DNA from: Siphonodentalium dalli
Lineage: Eukaryota > Mollusca > Scaphopoda > Gadilida > Siphonodentaliidae
Length of the DNA: 64,000 nt
Assembly: GCA_032622095.1 (NCBI GenBank)
Contig: CP136066.1
Coordinates: forward strand, 10,255,784-10,319,783
Direction: 5' to 3'
The translations under genes were made by a program, and so were the position numbers. Positions 51,001 to 64,000 of this stretch are shown one piece after another (the first letter of the stretch is position 1; each line of letters starts with the position of its first letter). The notes below the pieces were generated by a model. That model saw nothing but the letters and a program-made list of their open reading frames with translations. It did no database searches and had not been told where the DNA came from.

Positions 51001-54000
51001 CATGTATACTAGTCAGGGACATTATAACATTATTGGTTATCCCTATGGCATACATGTATACTATTCAGGGGCATTATAACATTATTGGTTATCCCTATGT
51101 CATACATGTATACTATTCAGGGGCATTATAACATTATTGGTTATCCCTATGTCATACATGTATACTAGTCAGGGACATTATAACATTATTGGTTATCCCT
51201 ATGGCATACATGTATACTAGTCAGGGACATTATAACATTATTGGTCATCCCTATGTCATACATGTATACTAACCAGGGACATTATAACATTATTGGTTAT
51301 CCCTATGTCATACATGTATACTAGTCAGGGGCATTATAACATTATTGGTTATCCCTATGTCATACATGTATACTATTCAGGGGCATTATAACATTATTGG
51401 TTAACCCTATGGCATACATGTATACTATTCAGGGGCATTATAACATTATTGGTTATCCCTATGTCATACATGTATACTATTCAGGGACATTATAACATTA
51501 TTGGTAATCCCTATGTCATACATGTATACTATTCAGGGTCATTATAACATTATTGGTTATCCCTATGGCATACATGTATACTAGTCAGGGGCATTAGAAC
51601 ATTATTGGTTATCCCTATGTCATACATGTATACTATTCAGGGGCATTATAACATTATTGGTTATCCCTATGTCATACATGTATACTATTCAGGGGCATTA
51701 TAACATTATTGGTTATCCCTATGTCATACATGTATACTAGTCAGGGGCATTATAACATTATTGGTTATCCCTATGTCATACATGTATACTATTCAGGGGC
51801 ATTATAACATTATTGGTTATCCCTATGTCATACATGTATACTATTCAGGGGCATTATAACAGTATTGGTTATCCCTATGTCATACATGTATACTATTCAG
51901 GGACATTATAACATTATTGGTTATCCCTATGTCATACATGTATACTATTCAGGGACATTATAACATTATTGGTTATCCCTATGTCATACATGTATACTAG
52001 CCAGGGGCATTATAACATTATTGGTTATCCCTATGTCATACATGTATACTATTCAGGGGCATTATAACATTATTGGTTATCCCTATGTCATACATGTATA
52101 CTATTCAGGGTCATTATAACATTATTGGTTATCCCTATGTCATACATGTATACTATTCAGGGGCATTATAACATTATTGGTTATCCCTATGTCATACATG
52201 TATACTATTCAGGGGCATTATAACATTATTGGTTATCCCTATGTCATACATGTATACTATTCAGGGGCATTATAACATTATTGGTTATCCCTATGTCATA
52301 CATGTATACTAGTCAGGGGCATTATAACATTATTGGTTATCCCTATGTCATACATGTATACTATTCAGGGACATTATAACAGTATTGGTTATCCCTATGT
52401 CATACATGTATACTATTCAGGGACATTATAACATTATTGGTCATCCCTATGGCATACATGTATACTATTCAGGGGCATTATAACATTATTGGTTATCCCT
52501 ATGGCATACATGTATACTATTCAGGGGCATTATAACATTATTGGTTATCCCTATGTCATACATGTATACTATTCAGGGACATTATAACATTATTGGTTAT
52601 CCCTATGGCATACATGTATACTATTCAGGGACATTATAACATTATTGGTAATCCCTATGGCATACATGTATACTATTCAGGGACATTATAACATTATTGG
52701 TTATCCCTATGGCATACATGTATACTAGTCAGGGGCATTATAACATTATTGGTTATCCCTATGTCATACATGTATACTAGTCAGGGACATTATAACATTA
52801 TTGGTTATCCCTATGTCATACATGTATACTATTCAGGGACATTATAACATTATTGGTAATCCCTATGTCATACATGTATACTATTCAGGGACATTAGAAC
52901 ATTATTGGTAATCCCTATGTCATACATGTATACTATTCAGGGACATTAGAACATTATTGGTAATCCCTATGTCATACATGTATACTAACCAGGGGCATTA
53001 TAACATTATTGGTCATCCCTATGTCATACATGTATACTAACCAGGGGCATTATAACATTATTGGTTATCCCTATGGCATACATGTATACTATTCAGGGAC
53101 ATTATAACATTATTGGTTATCCCTATGGCATACATGTATACTATTCAGGGACATTATAACATTATTGGTTATCCCTATGTCATACATGTATACTAACCAG
53201 GGGCATTATAACATTATTGGTTATCCCTATGTCATACATGTATACTAACCAGGGGCATTATAACATTATTGGTTATCCCTATGGCATACATGTATACTAT
53301 TCAGGGACATTATAACATTATTGGTTATCCCTATGTCATACATGTATACTAGTCAGGGGCATTAGAACATTATTGGTTATCCCTATGTCATACATGTATA
53401 CTATTCAGGGACATTATAACATTATTGGTTATCCCTATGTCATACATGTATACTAGTCAGGGTCATTATAACAGTATTGGTTATCCCTATGGCATACATG
53501 TATACTATTCAGGGTCATTATAACAGTATTGGTTATCCCTATGGCATACATGTATACTATTCAGGGACATTATAACATTATTGGTAATCCCTATGTCACA
53601 CATGTATACTATTCAGGGACATTATAACATTATTGGTTATCCCTATGTCATACATGTATACTAGTCAGGGGCATTATAACATTATTGGTTATCCCTATGG
53701 CATACATGTATACTAACCAGGGGCATTAGAACATTATTGGTTATCCCTATGGCATACATGTATACTAGTCAGGGGCATTATAACATTATTGGTCATCCCT
53801 ATGGCATACATGTATACTAGTCAGGGTCATTATAACAGTATTGGTAATCCCTATGGCATACATGTATACTAACCAGGGGCATTAGAACATTATTGGTTAT
53901 CCCTATGGCATACATGTATACTAGTCAGGGGCATTATAACATTATTGGTTATCCCTATGTCATACATGTATACTAGTCAGGGTCATTATAACAGTATTGG

Positions 54001-57000
54001 TAATCCCTATGGCATACATGTATACTATTCAGGGACATTATAACATTATTGGTTATCCCTATGTCATACATGTATACTATTCAGGGACATTATAACATTA
54101 TTGGTTATCCCTATGTCATACATGTATACTATTCAGGGACATTATAACATTATTGGTTATCCCTATGTCATACATGTATACTAACCAGGGGCATTATAAC
54201 AGTATTGGTTATCCCTATGGCATACATGTATACTATTCAGGGACATTATAACATTATTGGTTATCCCTATGTCATACATGTATACTAGCCAGGGTCATTA
54301 TAACATTATTGGTAATCCCTATGGCATACATGTATACTATTCAGGGACATTATAACATTATTGGTTATCCCTATGTCATACATGTATACTAACCAGGGGC
54401 ATTATAACAGTATTGGTTATCCCTATGGCATACATGTATACTATTCAGGGACATTATAACATTATTGGTTATCCCTATGTCATACATGTATACTATTCAG
54501 GGACATTATAACATTATTGGTTATCCCTATGTCATACATGTATACTATTCAGGGGCATTATAACAGTATTGGTTATCCCTATGTCATACATGTATACTAA
54601 CCAGGGACATTATAACATTATTGGTAATCCCTATGGCATACATGTATACTATTCAGGGACATTAGAACATTATTGGTAATCCCTATGGCATACATGTATA
54701 CTATTCAGGGGCATTATAACAGTATTGGTAATCCCTATGGCATACATGTATACTATTCAGGGACATTATAACATTATTGGTTATCCCTATGGCATACATG
54801 TATACTATTCAGGGACATTATAACAGTATTGGTTATCCCTATGGCATACATGTATACTATTCAGGGACATTATAACATTATTGGTTATCCCTATGTCATA
54901 CAGGTATACTATTCAGGGGCATTAGAACATTATTGGTTATCCCTATGGCATACATGTATACTAGTCAGGGACATTATAACATTATTGGTTATCCCTATGG
55001 CATACATGTATACTAGTCAGGGGCATTAGAACATTATTGGTAATCCCTATGTCATACATGTATACTATTCAGGGACATTATAACATTATTGGTTATCCCT
55101 ATGTCATACATGTATACTATTCAGGGACATTATAACATTATTGGTTATCCCTATGGCATACATGTATACTAGTCAGGGGCATTATAACATTATTGGTAAT
55201 CCCTATGGCATACATGTATACTAGTCAGGGGCATTATAACATTATTGGTAATCCCTATGTCATACATGTATACTATTCAGGGACATTATAACATTATTGG
55301 TAATCCCTATGTCATACATGTATACTATTCAGGGGCATTATAACATTATTGGTTATCCCTATGTCATACATGTATACTAGTCAGGGACATTAGAACATTA
55401 TTGGTTATCCCTATGTCATACATGTATACTATTCAGGGACATTATAACATTATTGGTTATCCCTATGTCATACATGTATACTATTCAGGGGCATTATAAC
55501 ATTATTGGTTATCCCTATGTCATACATGTATACTAGTCAGGGACATTAGAACATTATTGGTTATCCCTATGGCATACATGTATACTATTCAGGGGCATTA
55601 TAACATTATTGGTTATCCCTATGTCATACATGTATACTATTCAGGGACATTATAACATTATTGGTTATCCCTATGTCATACATGTATACTATTCAGGGGC
55701 ATTATAACATTATTGGTTATCCCTATGGCATACATGTATACTAGTCAGGGGCATTATAACATTATTGGTTATCCCTATGTCATACATGTATACTATTCAG
55801 GGGCATTATAACATTATTGGTTATCCCTATGGCATACAGGTATACTATTCAGGGGCATTATAACATTATTGGTTATCCCTATGTCATACATGTATACTAT
55901 TCAGGGACATTATAACATTATTGGTTATCCCTATGTCATACATGTATACTAGTCAGGGGCATTATAACATTATTGGTTATCCCTATGGCATACATGTATA
56001 CTAGTCAGGGGCATTATAACATTATTGGTTATCCCTATGTCATACATGTATACTAGTCAGGGGCATTATAACATTATTGGTAATCCCTATGTCATACATG
56101 TATACTATTCAGGGACATTATAACATTATTGGTCATCCCTATGTCATACATGTATACTATTCAGGGGCATTATAACAGTATTGGTTATCCCTATGTCATA
56201 CATGTATACTATTCAGGGACATTATAACATTATTGGTAATCCCTATGGCATACATGTATACTAGTCAGGGGCATTATAACATTATTGGTTATCCCTATGG
56301 CATACATGTATACTATTCAGGGGCATTATAACATTATTGGTTATCCCTATGGCATACATGTATACTAGTCAGGGGCATTATAACATTATTGGTTATCCCT
56401 ATGGCATACATGTATACTAGTCAGGGGCATTATAACATTATTGGTTATCCCTATGTCATACATGTATACTAGCCAGGGGCATTAGAACATTATTGGTAAT
56501 CCCTATGGCATACAGGTATACTATTCAGGGACATTATAACATTATTGGTAATCCCTATGGCATACAGGTATACTATTCAGAGGCATTATAACATTATTGG
56601 TTATCCCTATGTCATACATGTATACTATTCAGGGACATTATAACATTATTGGTTATCCCTATGGCATACATGTATACTAGTCAGGGGCATTATAACATTA
56701 TTGGTAATCCCTATGGCATACATGTATACTATTCAGGGACATTATAACATTATTGGTTATCCCTATGGCATACATGTATACTAGTCAGGGGCATTATAAC
56801 ATTATTGGTTATCCCTATGGCATACATGTATACTAGTCAGGGGCATTAGAACATTATTGGTAATCCCTATGGCATACATGTATACTAGTCAGGGACATTA
56901 TAACATTATTGGTTATCCCTATGTCATACATGTATAATAGTCAGGGACATTATAACATTATTGGTAATCCCTATGGCATACATGTATACTAGTCAGGGAC

Positions 57001-57980
57001 ATTATAACATTATTGGTAATCCCTATGGCATACATGTATACTAGTCAGGGACATTATAACATTATTGGTAATCCCTATGTCATACATGTATACTAGTCAG
57101 GGGCATTAGAACATTATTGGTAATCCCTATGTCATACATGTATACTAGTCAGGGGCATTATAACATTATTGGTTATCCCTATGGCATACATGTATACTAT
57201 TCAGGGACATTATAACAGTATTGGTCATCCCTATGTCATACATGTATACTATTCAGGGACATTATAACATTATTGGTTATCCCTATGTCATACATGTATA
57301 CTAGTCAGGGGCATTATAACATTATTGGTTATCCCTATGTCATACATGTATACTATTCAGGGACATTATAACATTATTGGTTATCCCTATGGCATACATG
57401 TATACTATTCAGGGACATTATAACATTATTGGTTATCCCTATGGCATACATGTATACTATTCAGGGGCATTATAACATTATTGGTTATCCCTATGTCATA
57501 CATGTATACTATTCAGGGACATTATAACAGTATTGGTCATCCCTATGTCATACATGTATACTATTCAGGGGCATTATAACATTATTGGTTATCCCTATGT
57601 CATACATGTATACTATTCAGGGGCATTATAACATTATTGGTTATCCCTATGTCATACATGTATACTATTCAGGGACATTATAACATTATTGGTTATCCCT
57701 ATGTCATACATGTATACTAGTCAGGGGCATTATAACATTATTGGTTATCCCTATGTCATACATGTATACTATTCAGGGACATTATAACATTATTGGTTAT
57801 CCCTATGGCATACATGTATACTATTCAGGGACATTATAACATTATTGGTTATCCCTATGGCATACATGTATACTATTCAGGGGCATTATAACATTATTGG
57901 TTATCCCTATGTCATACATGTATACTATTCAGGGACATTATAACAGTATTGGTCATCCCTATGTCATACATGTATACTAT
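45001..57980. repeat. Satellite domain, mixed AGTC/ATTC with GTCAT
   Basis: Dominated by ATTATAACATT with GGTTAT and ATGTCAT; unit starts alternate irregularly between AGTC and ATTC, and GGGG alternates with GGGA. AGAC starts are scattered at 41.7-45.4 kb. Only one 51-bp unit is seen (near 49,997). The 51,401 unit reads GGTTAACCC but keeps the 52-bp length. Confidence 0.8.
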
Positions 57981-59513
57981 TCAGGGGCATTATAACATTA
58001 TTGGTTATCCCTATGTCATACATGTATACTATTCAGGGGCATTATAACATTATTGGTTATCCCTATGTCATACATGTATACTATTCAGGGACATTATAAC
58101 ATTATTGGTTATCCCTATGTCATACATGTATACTAGTCAGGGGCATTATAACATTATTGGTCATCCCTATGTCATACATGTATACTATTCAGGGGCATTA
58201 GAACATTATTGGTCATCCCTATGTCATACATGTATACTATTCAGGGACATTATAACATTATTGGTTATCCCTATGGCATACATGTATACTATTCAGGGGC
58301 ATTATAACATTATTGGTTATCCCTATGTCATACATGTATACTAGTCAGGGGCATTATAACATTATTGGTTATCCCTATGTCATACATGTATACTATTCAG
58401 GGGCATTATAACATTATTGGTAATCCCTATGTCATACATGTATACTATTCAGGGGCATTATAACATTATTGGTTATCCCTATGGCATACATGTATACTAT
58501 TCAGGGGCATTATAACATTATTGGTTATCCCTATGTCATACATGTATACTAGTCAGGGGCATTATAACATTATTGGTTATCCCTATGTCATACATGTATA
58601 CTATTCAGGGGCATTATAACATTATTGGTAATCCCTATGTCATACATGTATACTATTCAGGGGCATTATAACATTATTGGTTATCCCTATGGCATACATG
58701 TATACTATTCAGGGGCATTATAACATTATTGGTTATCCCTATGTCATACATGTATACTAGTCAGGGGCATTATAACATTATTGGTTATCCCTATGGCATA
58801 CATGTATACTATTCAGGGGCATTATAACATTATTGGTTATCCCTATGTCATACATGTATACTAGTCAGGGGCATTATAACATTATTGGTTATCCCTATGT
58901 CATACATGTATACTATTCAGGGGCATTATAACATTATTGGTTATCCCTATGTCATACATGTATACTATTCAGGGACATTATAACATTATTGGTTATCCCT
59001 ATGTCATACATGTATACTAGTCAGGGGCATTATAACATTATTGGTCATCCCTATGTCATACATGTATACTATTCAGGGGCATTAGAACATTATTGGTCAT
59101 CCCTATGTCATACATGTATACTATTCAGGGACATTATAACATTATTGGTTATCCCTATGGCATACATGTATACTATTCAGGGGCATTATAACATTATTGG
59201 TTATCCCTATGTCATACATGTATACTAGTCAGGGGCATTATAACATTATTGGTTATCCCTATGTCATACATGTATACTATTCAGGGGCATTATAACATTA
59301 TTGGTAATCCCTATGTCATACATGTATACTATTCAGGGGCATTATAACATTATTGGTTATCCCTATGGCATACATGTATACTATTCAGGGGCATTATAAC
59401 ATTATTGGTTATCCCTATGTCATACATGTATACTAGTCAGGGGCATTATAACATTATTGGTTATCCCTATGTCATACATGTATACTATTCAGGGGCATTA
59501 TAACATTATTGGT
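57981..59513. repeat. Satellite 17-unit duplication (884 bp)
   Basis: 57,981-58,629 reappears at 58,865-59,513 with the same succession of variants, including the adjacent ATTATA...GGTCAT and ATTAGA...GGTCAT pair at about 58,155-58,215 and 59,040-59,100. Between the copies a four-unit (208-bp) pattern repeats at 58,419 and 58,627. Confidence 0.88.
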
Positions 59514-59999
59514 TATCCCTATGTCATACATGTATACTATTCAGGGACATTATAACATTATTGGTTATCCCTATGTCATACATGTATACTATTCAGGGAC
59601 ATTATAACATTATTGGTTATCCCTATGGCATACATGTATACTATTCAGGGGCATTATAACATTATTGGTTATCCCTATGTCATACATGTATACTATTCAG
59701 GGGCATTATAACATTATTGGTTATCCCTATGGCATACATGTATACTATTCAGGGGCATTATAACATTATTGGTTATCCCTATGTCATACATGTATACTAT
59801 TCAGGGGCATTATAACATTATTGGTAATCCCTATGGCATACATGTATACTATTCAGGGACATTATAACATTATTGGTCATCCCTATGTCATACATGTATA
59901 CTATTCAGGGGCATTATAACATTATTGGTTATCCCTATGGCATACATGTATACTATTCAGGGGCATTATAACATTATTGGTTATCCCTATGTCATACAT

Positions 60000-62900
60000 G
60001 TATACTATTCAGGGACATTATAACATTATTGGTCATCCCTATGTCATACATGTATACTAGTCAGGGACATTATAACATTATTGGTTATCCCTATGTCATA
60101 CATGTATACTATTCAGGGACATTATAACATTATTGGTCATCCCTATGTCATACATGTATACTAGTCAGGGACATTATAACATTATTGGTCATCCCTATGT
60201 CATACATGTATACTAGTCAGGGACATTATAACATTATTGGTCATCCCTATGGCATACATGTATACTAGTCAGGGGCATTATAACATTATTGGTCATCCCT
60301 ATGGCATACATGTATACTAACCAGGGACATTATAACAGTATTGGTTATCCCTATGTCATACATGTATACTATTCAGGGACATTATAACATTATTGGTCAT
60401 CCCTATGGCATACATGTATACTAGTCAGGGGCATTATAACATTATTGGTCATCCCTATGGCATACATGTATACTAGTCAGGGGCATTATAACATTATTGG
60501 TTATCCCTATGGCATACATGTATACTAACCAGGGACATTATAACAGTATTGGTTATCCCTATGTCATACATGTATACTATTCAGGGACATTATAACATTA
60601 TTGGTCATCCCTATGGCATACATGTATACTATTCAGGGACATTATAACATTATTGGTTATCCCTATGTCATACATGTATACTATTCAGGGACATTATAAC
60701 AGTATTGGTTATCCCTATGTCATACATGTATACTATTCAGGGACATTATAACATTATTGGTTATCCCTATGTCATACATGTATACTAGTCAGGGGCATTA
60801 TAACATTATTGGTTATCCCTATGACATACATGTATACTAGTCAGGGACATTATAACATTATTGGTCATCCCTATGGCATACATGTATACTAGTCAGGGGC
60901 ATTATAACATTATTGGTCATCCCTATGACATACATGTATACTATTCAGGGACATTAGAACATTATTGGTTATCCCTATGGCATACATGTATACTAACCAG
61001 GGACATTATAACATTATTGGTCATCCCTATGACATACATGTATACTATTCAGGGACATTATAACATTATTGGTTATCCCTATGTCATACATGTATACTAT
61101 TCAGGGACATTATAACATTATTGGTCATCCCTATGGCATACATGTATACTAGTCAGGGGCATTATAACATTATTGGTCATCCCTATGGCATACATGTATA
61201 CTAACCAGGGACATTATAACATTATTGGTCATCCCTATGACATACATGTATACTATTCAGGGACATTAGAACATTATTGGTTATCCCTATGGCATACATG
61301 TATACTAACCAGGGACATTATAACATTATTGGTCATCCCTATGACATACATGTATACTATTCAGGGACATTATAACATTATTGGTTATCCCTATGTCATA
61401 CATGTATACTATTCAGGGGCATTATAACATTATTGGTAATACCTATGACATACATGTATACTATTCAGGGACATTATAACATTATTGGTTATCCCTATGG
61501 CATACATGTATACTAGTCAGGGGCATTAGAACATTATTGGTAATCCCTATGGCATACATGTATACTATTCAGGGACATTATAACAGTATTGGTTATCCCT
61601 ATGTCATACAGGTATACTAGTCAGGGACATTATAACATTATTGGTCATCCCTATGGCATACATGTATACTATTCAGGGACATTATAACATTATTGGTAAT
61701 CCCTATGACATACATGTATACTATTCAGGGGCATTATAACATTATTGGTCATCCCTATGGCATACATGTATACTAACCAGGGACATTATAACATTATTGG
61801 TCATCCCTATGACATACATGTATACTATTCAGGGACATTAGAACATTATTGGTTATCCCTATGGCATACATGTATACTAACCAGGGACATTATAACATTA
61901 TTGGTCATCCCTATGACATACATGTATACTATTCAGGGACATTAGAACATTATTGGTTATCCCTATGGCATACATGTATACTATTCAGGGACATTATAAC
62001 ATTATTGGTAATCCCTATGTCATACATGTATACTATTCAGGGGCATTATAACATTATTGGTCATCCCTATGTCATACATGTATACTAGTCAGGGGCATTA
62101 GAACATTATTGGTTATCCCTATGGCATACATGTATACTAGTCAGGGACATTATAACATTATTGGTCATCCCTATGTCATACATGTATACTAGTCAGGGAC
62201 ATTATAACATTATTGGTTATCCCTATGGCATACATGTATACTATTCAGGGACATTATAACATTATTGGTCATCCCTATGTCATACATGTATACTAGTCAG
62301 GGACATTATAACATTATTGGTCATCCCTATGACATACATGTATACTATTCAGGGACATTAGAACATTATTGGTTATCCCTATGGCATACATGTATACTAA
62401 CCAGGGACATTATAACATTATTGGTCATCCCTATGACATACATGTATACTATTCAGGGACATTAGAACATTATTGGTTATCCCTATGGCATACATGTATA
62501 CTAACCAGGGACATTATAACATTATTGGTCATCTCTATGTCATACATGTATACTAACCAGGGACATTATAACATTATTGGTCATCCCTATGGCATACATG
62601 TATACTAGTCAGGGACATTATAACATTATTGGTCATCCCTATGTCATACATGTATACTAGTCAGGGGCATTATAACATTATTGGTTATCCCTATGTCATA
62701 CATGTATACTATTCAGGGGCATTATAACATTATTGGTTATCCCTATGTCATACATGTATACTAGTCAGGGACATTATAACATTATTGGTTATCCCTATGG
62801 CATACATGTATACTAGTCAGGGACATTATAACATTATTGGTCATCTCTATGTCATACATGTATACTAACCAGGGACATTATAACATTATTGGTCATCCCT

Positions 62901-63420
62901 ATGTCATACATGTATACTAGTCAGGGACATTATAACATTATTGGTTATCCCTATGGCATACATGTATACTAACCAGGGACATTATAACATTATTGGTCAT
63001 CCCTATGACATACATGTATACTATTCAGGGACATTAGAACATTATTGGTTATCCCTATGGCATACATGTATACTAACCAGGGACATTATAACATTATTGG
63101 TCATCCCTATGACATACATGTATACTATTCAGGGACATTAGAACATTATTGGTTATCCCTATGGCATACATGTATACTAACCAGGGACATTATAACATTA
63201 TTGGTCATCTCTATGTCATACATGTATACTAACCAGGGACATTATAACATTATTGGTCATCCCTATGTCATACATGTATACTAGTCAGGGACATTATAAC
63301 ATTATTGGTCATCCCTATGTCATACATGTATACTAGTCAGGGGCATTATAACATTATTGGTTATCCCTATGGCATACATGTATACTAGTCAGGGACATTA
63401 TAACATTATTGGTCATCCCT
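60000..63420. repeat. Satellite domain with GGTCAT and GACAT units, nested dimers
   Basis: GGTCAT and ATGACAT variants are strongly enriched. A 104-bp dimer (AACC...ATTATA...GGTCAT...GACAT followed by ATTC...ATTAGA...GGTTAT...GGCAT) appears at about 60,985, 61,200-61,340, 61,770-61,940, 62,395-62,500 and 62,970-63,170. The rare ATCTCTATG variant marks three related units at 62,531, 62,843 and 63,207, 312 and 364 bp apart (676 bp = 13 units in total). Confidence 0.87.
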
Positions 63421-64000
63421 ATGTCATACATGTATACTAGTCAGGGACATTATAACATTATTGGTTATCCCTATGTCATACATGTATACTATTCAGGGGC
63501 ATTATAACATTATTGGTTATCCCTATGTCATACATGTATACTAGTCAGGGGCATTATAACAGTATTGGTAATCCCTATGGCATACATGTATACTATTCAG
63601 GGACATTATAACAGTATTGGTCATCCCTATGGCATACATGTATACTATTCAGGGGCATTATAACATTATTGGTTATCCCTATGTCATACATGTATACTAG
63701 TCAGGGTCATTATAACATTATTGGTTATCCCTATGTCATACATGTATACTATTCAGGGACATTATAACATTATTGGTTATCCCTATGTCATACATGTATA
63801 CTATTCAGGGACATTATAACATTATTGGTTATCCCTATGTCATACATGTATACTAGTCAGGGTCATTATAACATTATTGGTTATCCCTATGTCATACATG
63901 TATACTAGTCAGGGTCATTATAACATTATTGGTTATCCCTATGTCATACATGTATACTAGTCAGGGACATTATAACAGTATTGGTTATCCCTATGTCATA

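Larger units (their letters stand above)
12020..64000. repeat. 52-bp satellite array, 999 full units plus a partial
   Basis: The unit opens AGTCAGGGGCATTAGAAC, continues ATTATTGGTAATCCCTATG and closes GCATACATGTATACT (52 bp, about 38% GC, no CG dinucleotide). The first unit starts at 12,020 and the last visible start is 63,959, a span of 51,939 = 999 x 52 - 9. By reading, I count 17 single-base losses and 8 gains, which accounts exactly for the -9. No other insertion interrupts the array. Variable sites are the first four bases (AGTC, AGCC, AACC, ATTC, AGAC), GGGG/GGGA/GGGT, ATTAGA/ATTATA, ACATT/ACAGT, GGTAAT/GGTTAT/GGTCAT, ATGGCAT/ATGTCAT/ATGACAT and ACATG/ACAGG. It continues past the window. 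On present evidence it lies in a symplekin intron. Confidence 0.98.

Noticed and set aside
12974-63284. Open frames in the satellite (for example 12,974-13,204 minus, 39,646-40,056 plus, 61,173-61,427 plus) giving peptides with repeats such as YNIIGYPYVIHVY
   Set aside because: 52 is not a multiple of three, so each frame cycles through three readings of the same unit and stays open only where variants happen to remove stops. The frames appear on both strands, have no splice or start context, and change with each unit variant.
12020-64000. CRISPR array
   Set aside because: There are no spacers: the whole 52-bp unit repeats head to tail with point variants. The context is a spliced eukaryotic gene and there are no cas genes.
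12020-64000. Telomeric or subtelomeric repeat
   Set aside because: The unit contains no TTAGGG-type tandem. GGGTTAA in the 45-bp minisatellite is a single motif per unit and not a telomere repeat.
12020-64000. CENP-B box or other known centromere motif
   Set aside because: The CENP-B box needs a TTCG...CGGG core, and the consensus unit has no CG at all. A centromeric role cannot be argued from sequence.

Overview
The window is eukaryotic genomic DNA with two very different parts. Bases 1 to about 12,019 are AT-rich, intron-dominated sequence containing five short exons of one plus-strand gene. Bases 12,020 to 64,000 are one uninterrupted tandem array of a 52-bp satellite. Spliced coding sequence, GT-AG introns and MITE-style transposons rule out a prokaryote. 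The divergence from vertebrate symplekin and the crowd of foldback, piggyBac-like and hAT-like non-autonomous elements suggest an invertebrate, possibly a marine lophotrochozoan such as a mollusc. The species cannot be fixed from the sequence.

The gene is symplekin (SYMPK), the scaffold of the pre-mRNA 3'-end cleavage machinery. Exons at 1834-1898, 5497-5614, 7294-7380, 9601-9796 and 10815-10896 join in compatible phases into 182 codons from the middle of the protein. The last four match the conserved central region of animal symplekins closely. The first rests on splice signals and phase only. The start of the gene lies upstream of the window. No later exon (the C-terminal half, including the Symplekin_C domain) appears before the satellite begins. 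If the assembly is right, the intron after 10896 is longer than 53 kb and is almost entirely satellite.

The introns are packed with non-autonomous elements: two piggyBac-type MITEs with TTAA ends (323-764 and 2525-2739), a 424-bp element with long inverted ends (1311-1734) and a truncated relative (about 3865-4095), a 293-bp nested palindrome (5678-5970), a hAT-type MITE (6689-7219), a 610-bp foldback made of four hairpins (8055-8664), six copies of a 90-bp hairpin, and several minisatellites of 20, 45, 50, 58, 83 and 115 bp.

The satellite holds 999 complete units plus a 42-base partial unit and runs off the right edge. It is a mosaic of variant domains: AGTC/GGTAAT units on the left, AACC/ACAGT/GGTTAT units at 29-35 kb, ATTC/GGGACA/GTCAT units from 36 kb, a partial return to AGTC units at 42-45 kb, and GGTCAT/GACAT units at 60-63 kb. 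Higher-order repeats occur throughout, including a near-perfect 61-unit (3,167-bp) duplication at the left and local 2-, 3-, 5-, 13- and 17-unit periods. All eight single-base insertions found in the array fall within 2.5 kb (34.5-37.0 kb), which may mark an assembly or polishing problem. None of the open frames in the array is a credible gene. I found no CRISPR array, tRNA, rRNA or prokaryotic system.
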